DNA of 64,000 nt, from the NCBI RefSeq assembly GCF_016918855.1, contig NZ_JADKYB010000017.1, positions 1 through 64,000 on the forward strand, written 5' to 3'. Within the stretch, counting starts at the first letter, position 1. Each line of letters opens with the position of its first letter. The notes below the pieces were generated by a model, which saw nothing but the letters and a program-made list of their open reading frames with translations, was not told where the DNA came from and did not search any database. This DNA is from Actinacidiphila acididurans. GTDB lineage: Bacteria; Actinomycetota; Actinomycetes; Streptomycetales; Streptomycetaceae. The translations under genes and the position numbers were made by a program. Below are positions 63,265 to 64,000 of the stretch, piece after piece.

Positions 63265-64000
63265 TCAGTGCTTGTGGAACGAGCCGTACGTCTGGACGTA
63301 GTGGCTGGTGGGCGTGCCCACACCGGTGACGTCGTCGTAACCGCGCGTGGCGGACAGCGAGGCGTCACGGCCGAGCAGCCGCAGCGAGGTGATGGTGCCG
63401 TCGCTCGCGTTCTCGCTGTTGGCGAAGTCGACGCGGACCTCGGAGAGCACCTGCGGACCGAACGGGTGGTCGGTCACGTCGTGGTAGGCCGAGGAGCCGT
63501 ACCGCGAGTAGATCAGCGGGTTGGCGAAGCCGATCGGCTGACCGTGCCGCGCCTCCTCGGTCAGCGCCTGGACGCCGGCGATCACCGGAGAGGCCAGCGA
63601 GGTGCCGCCGATGCGGTACTCGCCGTACTTGACGGACCCGTCCGAGAACGTCTGGGTCTGGCCCACCAGGAAGCCGGTGTTCGGGTCGGCGACCGCGGCG
63701 ATGTCAGGCTCGACACGCTGCTTGGTGGTGCCGCCGTTGGCCAGGGCCAGCGAGTTCGGCACGACGCCGCGCTGGTAGAACGGCTGCGCGTACAGGCTGC
63801 TGGTGCCGCCGCCCGCGCCCGAGGTGTAGGCCGGGGTGGTCCAGCTCTTGCCGTCGGCGGAGAGCACGCCCTTCTCGGTGCCCCAGCCGGTCTCGAACTC
63901 GTAGTTGTTGTTCTTTCCGACCGCCAGCGAGGTGCCGCCGACGGAGGTCGCCCACGGGGAGTTGCCGGGGGTGTCGGGCTGCTTCGTCCCGGTGGAAGCG
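63265..64000 (-). CDS. sedolisin-like (S53) serine protease, C-terminal part
   Basis: About 244 residues are visible; the gene continues past the right edge. Motifs are NSPWATSVGGTSLAVG, TKQRVEPDIAAVADP, the catalytic-Ser segment RIGGTSLASPVIAG and YDDVTGVGTPTSHY near the C-terminus, which resembles the Ca2+-binding end of S53 proteases. Family members are secreted, with an acid-active Ser-Glu-Asp triad; the Glu and Asp would lie outside the window. The frame is open to base 64000 with no start codon required here. Confidence 0.88.
   Translation of the reverse strand, partial: ASTGTKQPDTPGNSPWATSVGGTSLAVGKNNNYEFETGWGTEKGVLSADGKSWTTPAYTSGAGGGTSSLYAQPFYQRGVVPNSLALANGGTTKQRVEPDIAAVADPNTGFLVGQTQTFSDGSVKYGEYRIGGTSLASPVIAGVQALTEEARHGQPIGFANPLIYSRYGSSAYHDVTDHPFGPQVLSEVRVDFANSENASDGTITSLRLLGRDASLSATRGYDDVTGVGTPTSHYVQTYGSFHKH

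Overview
The window is very GC-rich (roughly 70 percent or more), uses GTG starts freely, and carries gene neighbourhoods typical of Streptomyces: phoH-ybeY-CNNM-era, hrcA-dnaJ2-rsmE, lepA-rpsT-holA-comEC-comEA-degV-leuS. I read it as a core-chromosome segment of a Streptomyces or a close relative. Functional calls rest on motifs and context read by eye; no database search was run.

Layout. 46-4767: a two-component system and an MMPL exporter. 4966-9615: a TerB-like zinc-ribbon protein, leuA with a leucine-rich leader peptide, and a protealysin-like M4 protease paired with an emfourin-type inhibitor. 9623-16480: a DJ-1/PfpI protein, then an accessory module of an 89-aa protein, a DUF6879 protein and a STAND NTPase with TPRs (all three genes contain TTA codons), then a DHA2 exporter with a divergent Lrp-type regulator. 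16569-24146: era, an amtB-glnK pair, a cytidine-deaminase-like protein, a small membrane protein, a lipoprotein, the CNNM protein, ybeY and phoH. 24461-32079: a sugar kinase and a GH4 glycosidase (divergent), RNase Z, a HIT protein and a tricorn-type protease.

32282-38081: a 56-aa membrane protein, a TTA-containing HTH-repeat regulator, then rsmE, a nitronate monooxygenase-like gene, dnaJ2 and hrcA behind a perfect CIRCE operator. 38317-46846: an MBL hydrolase, a DUF3097 protein, a membrane glycosyltransferase, hemW, an ATPase-SpoIIE phosphatase and a fatty acyl-CoA ligase. 47076-63188: lepA, rpsT with a strong terminator, a secreted hypothetical, holA, a small conserved protein, an MFS exporter pseudogene with its intact ArsR-type regulator, comEC, comEA, degV, a coiled-coil membrane protein, and leuS with its own leucine leader and intrinsic attenuator. 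A sedolisin-like protease runs off the right edge.

The most interesting items are the TTA-marked STAND module with an apparent ATT start codon, the leuS leader-peptide attenuator (with leuA, two leucine-sensing leaders in one window), the HTH-repeat regulator behind a perfect palindrome, and the decayed MFS gene beside its intact regulator.
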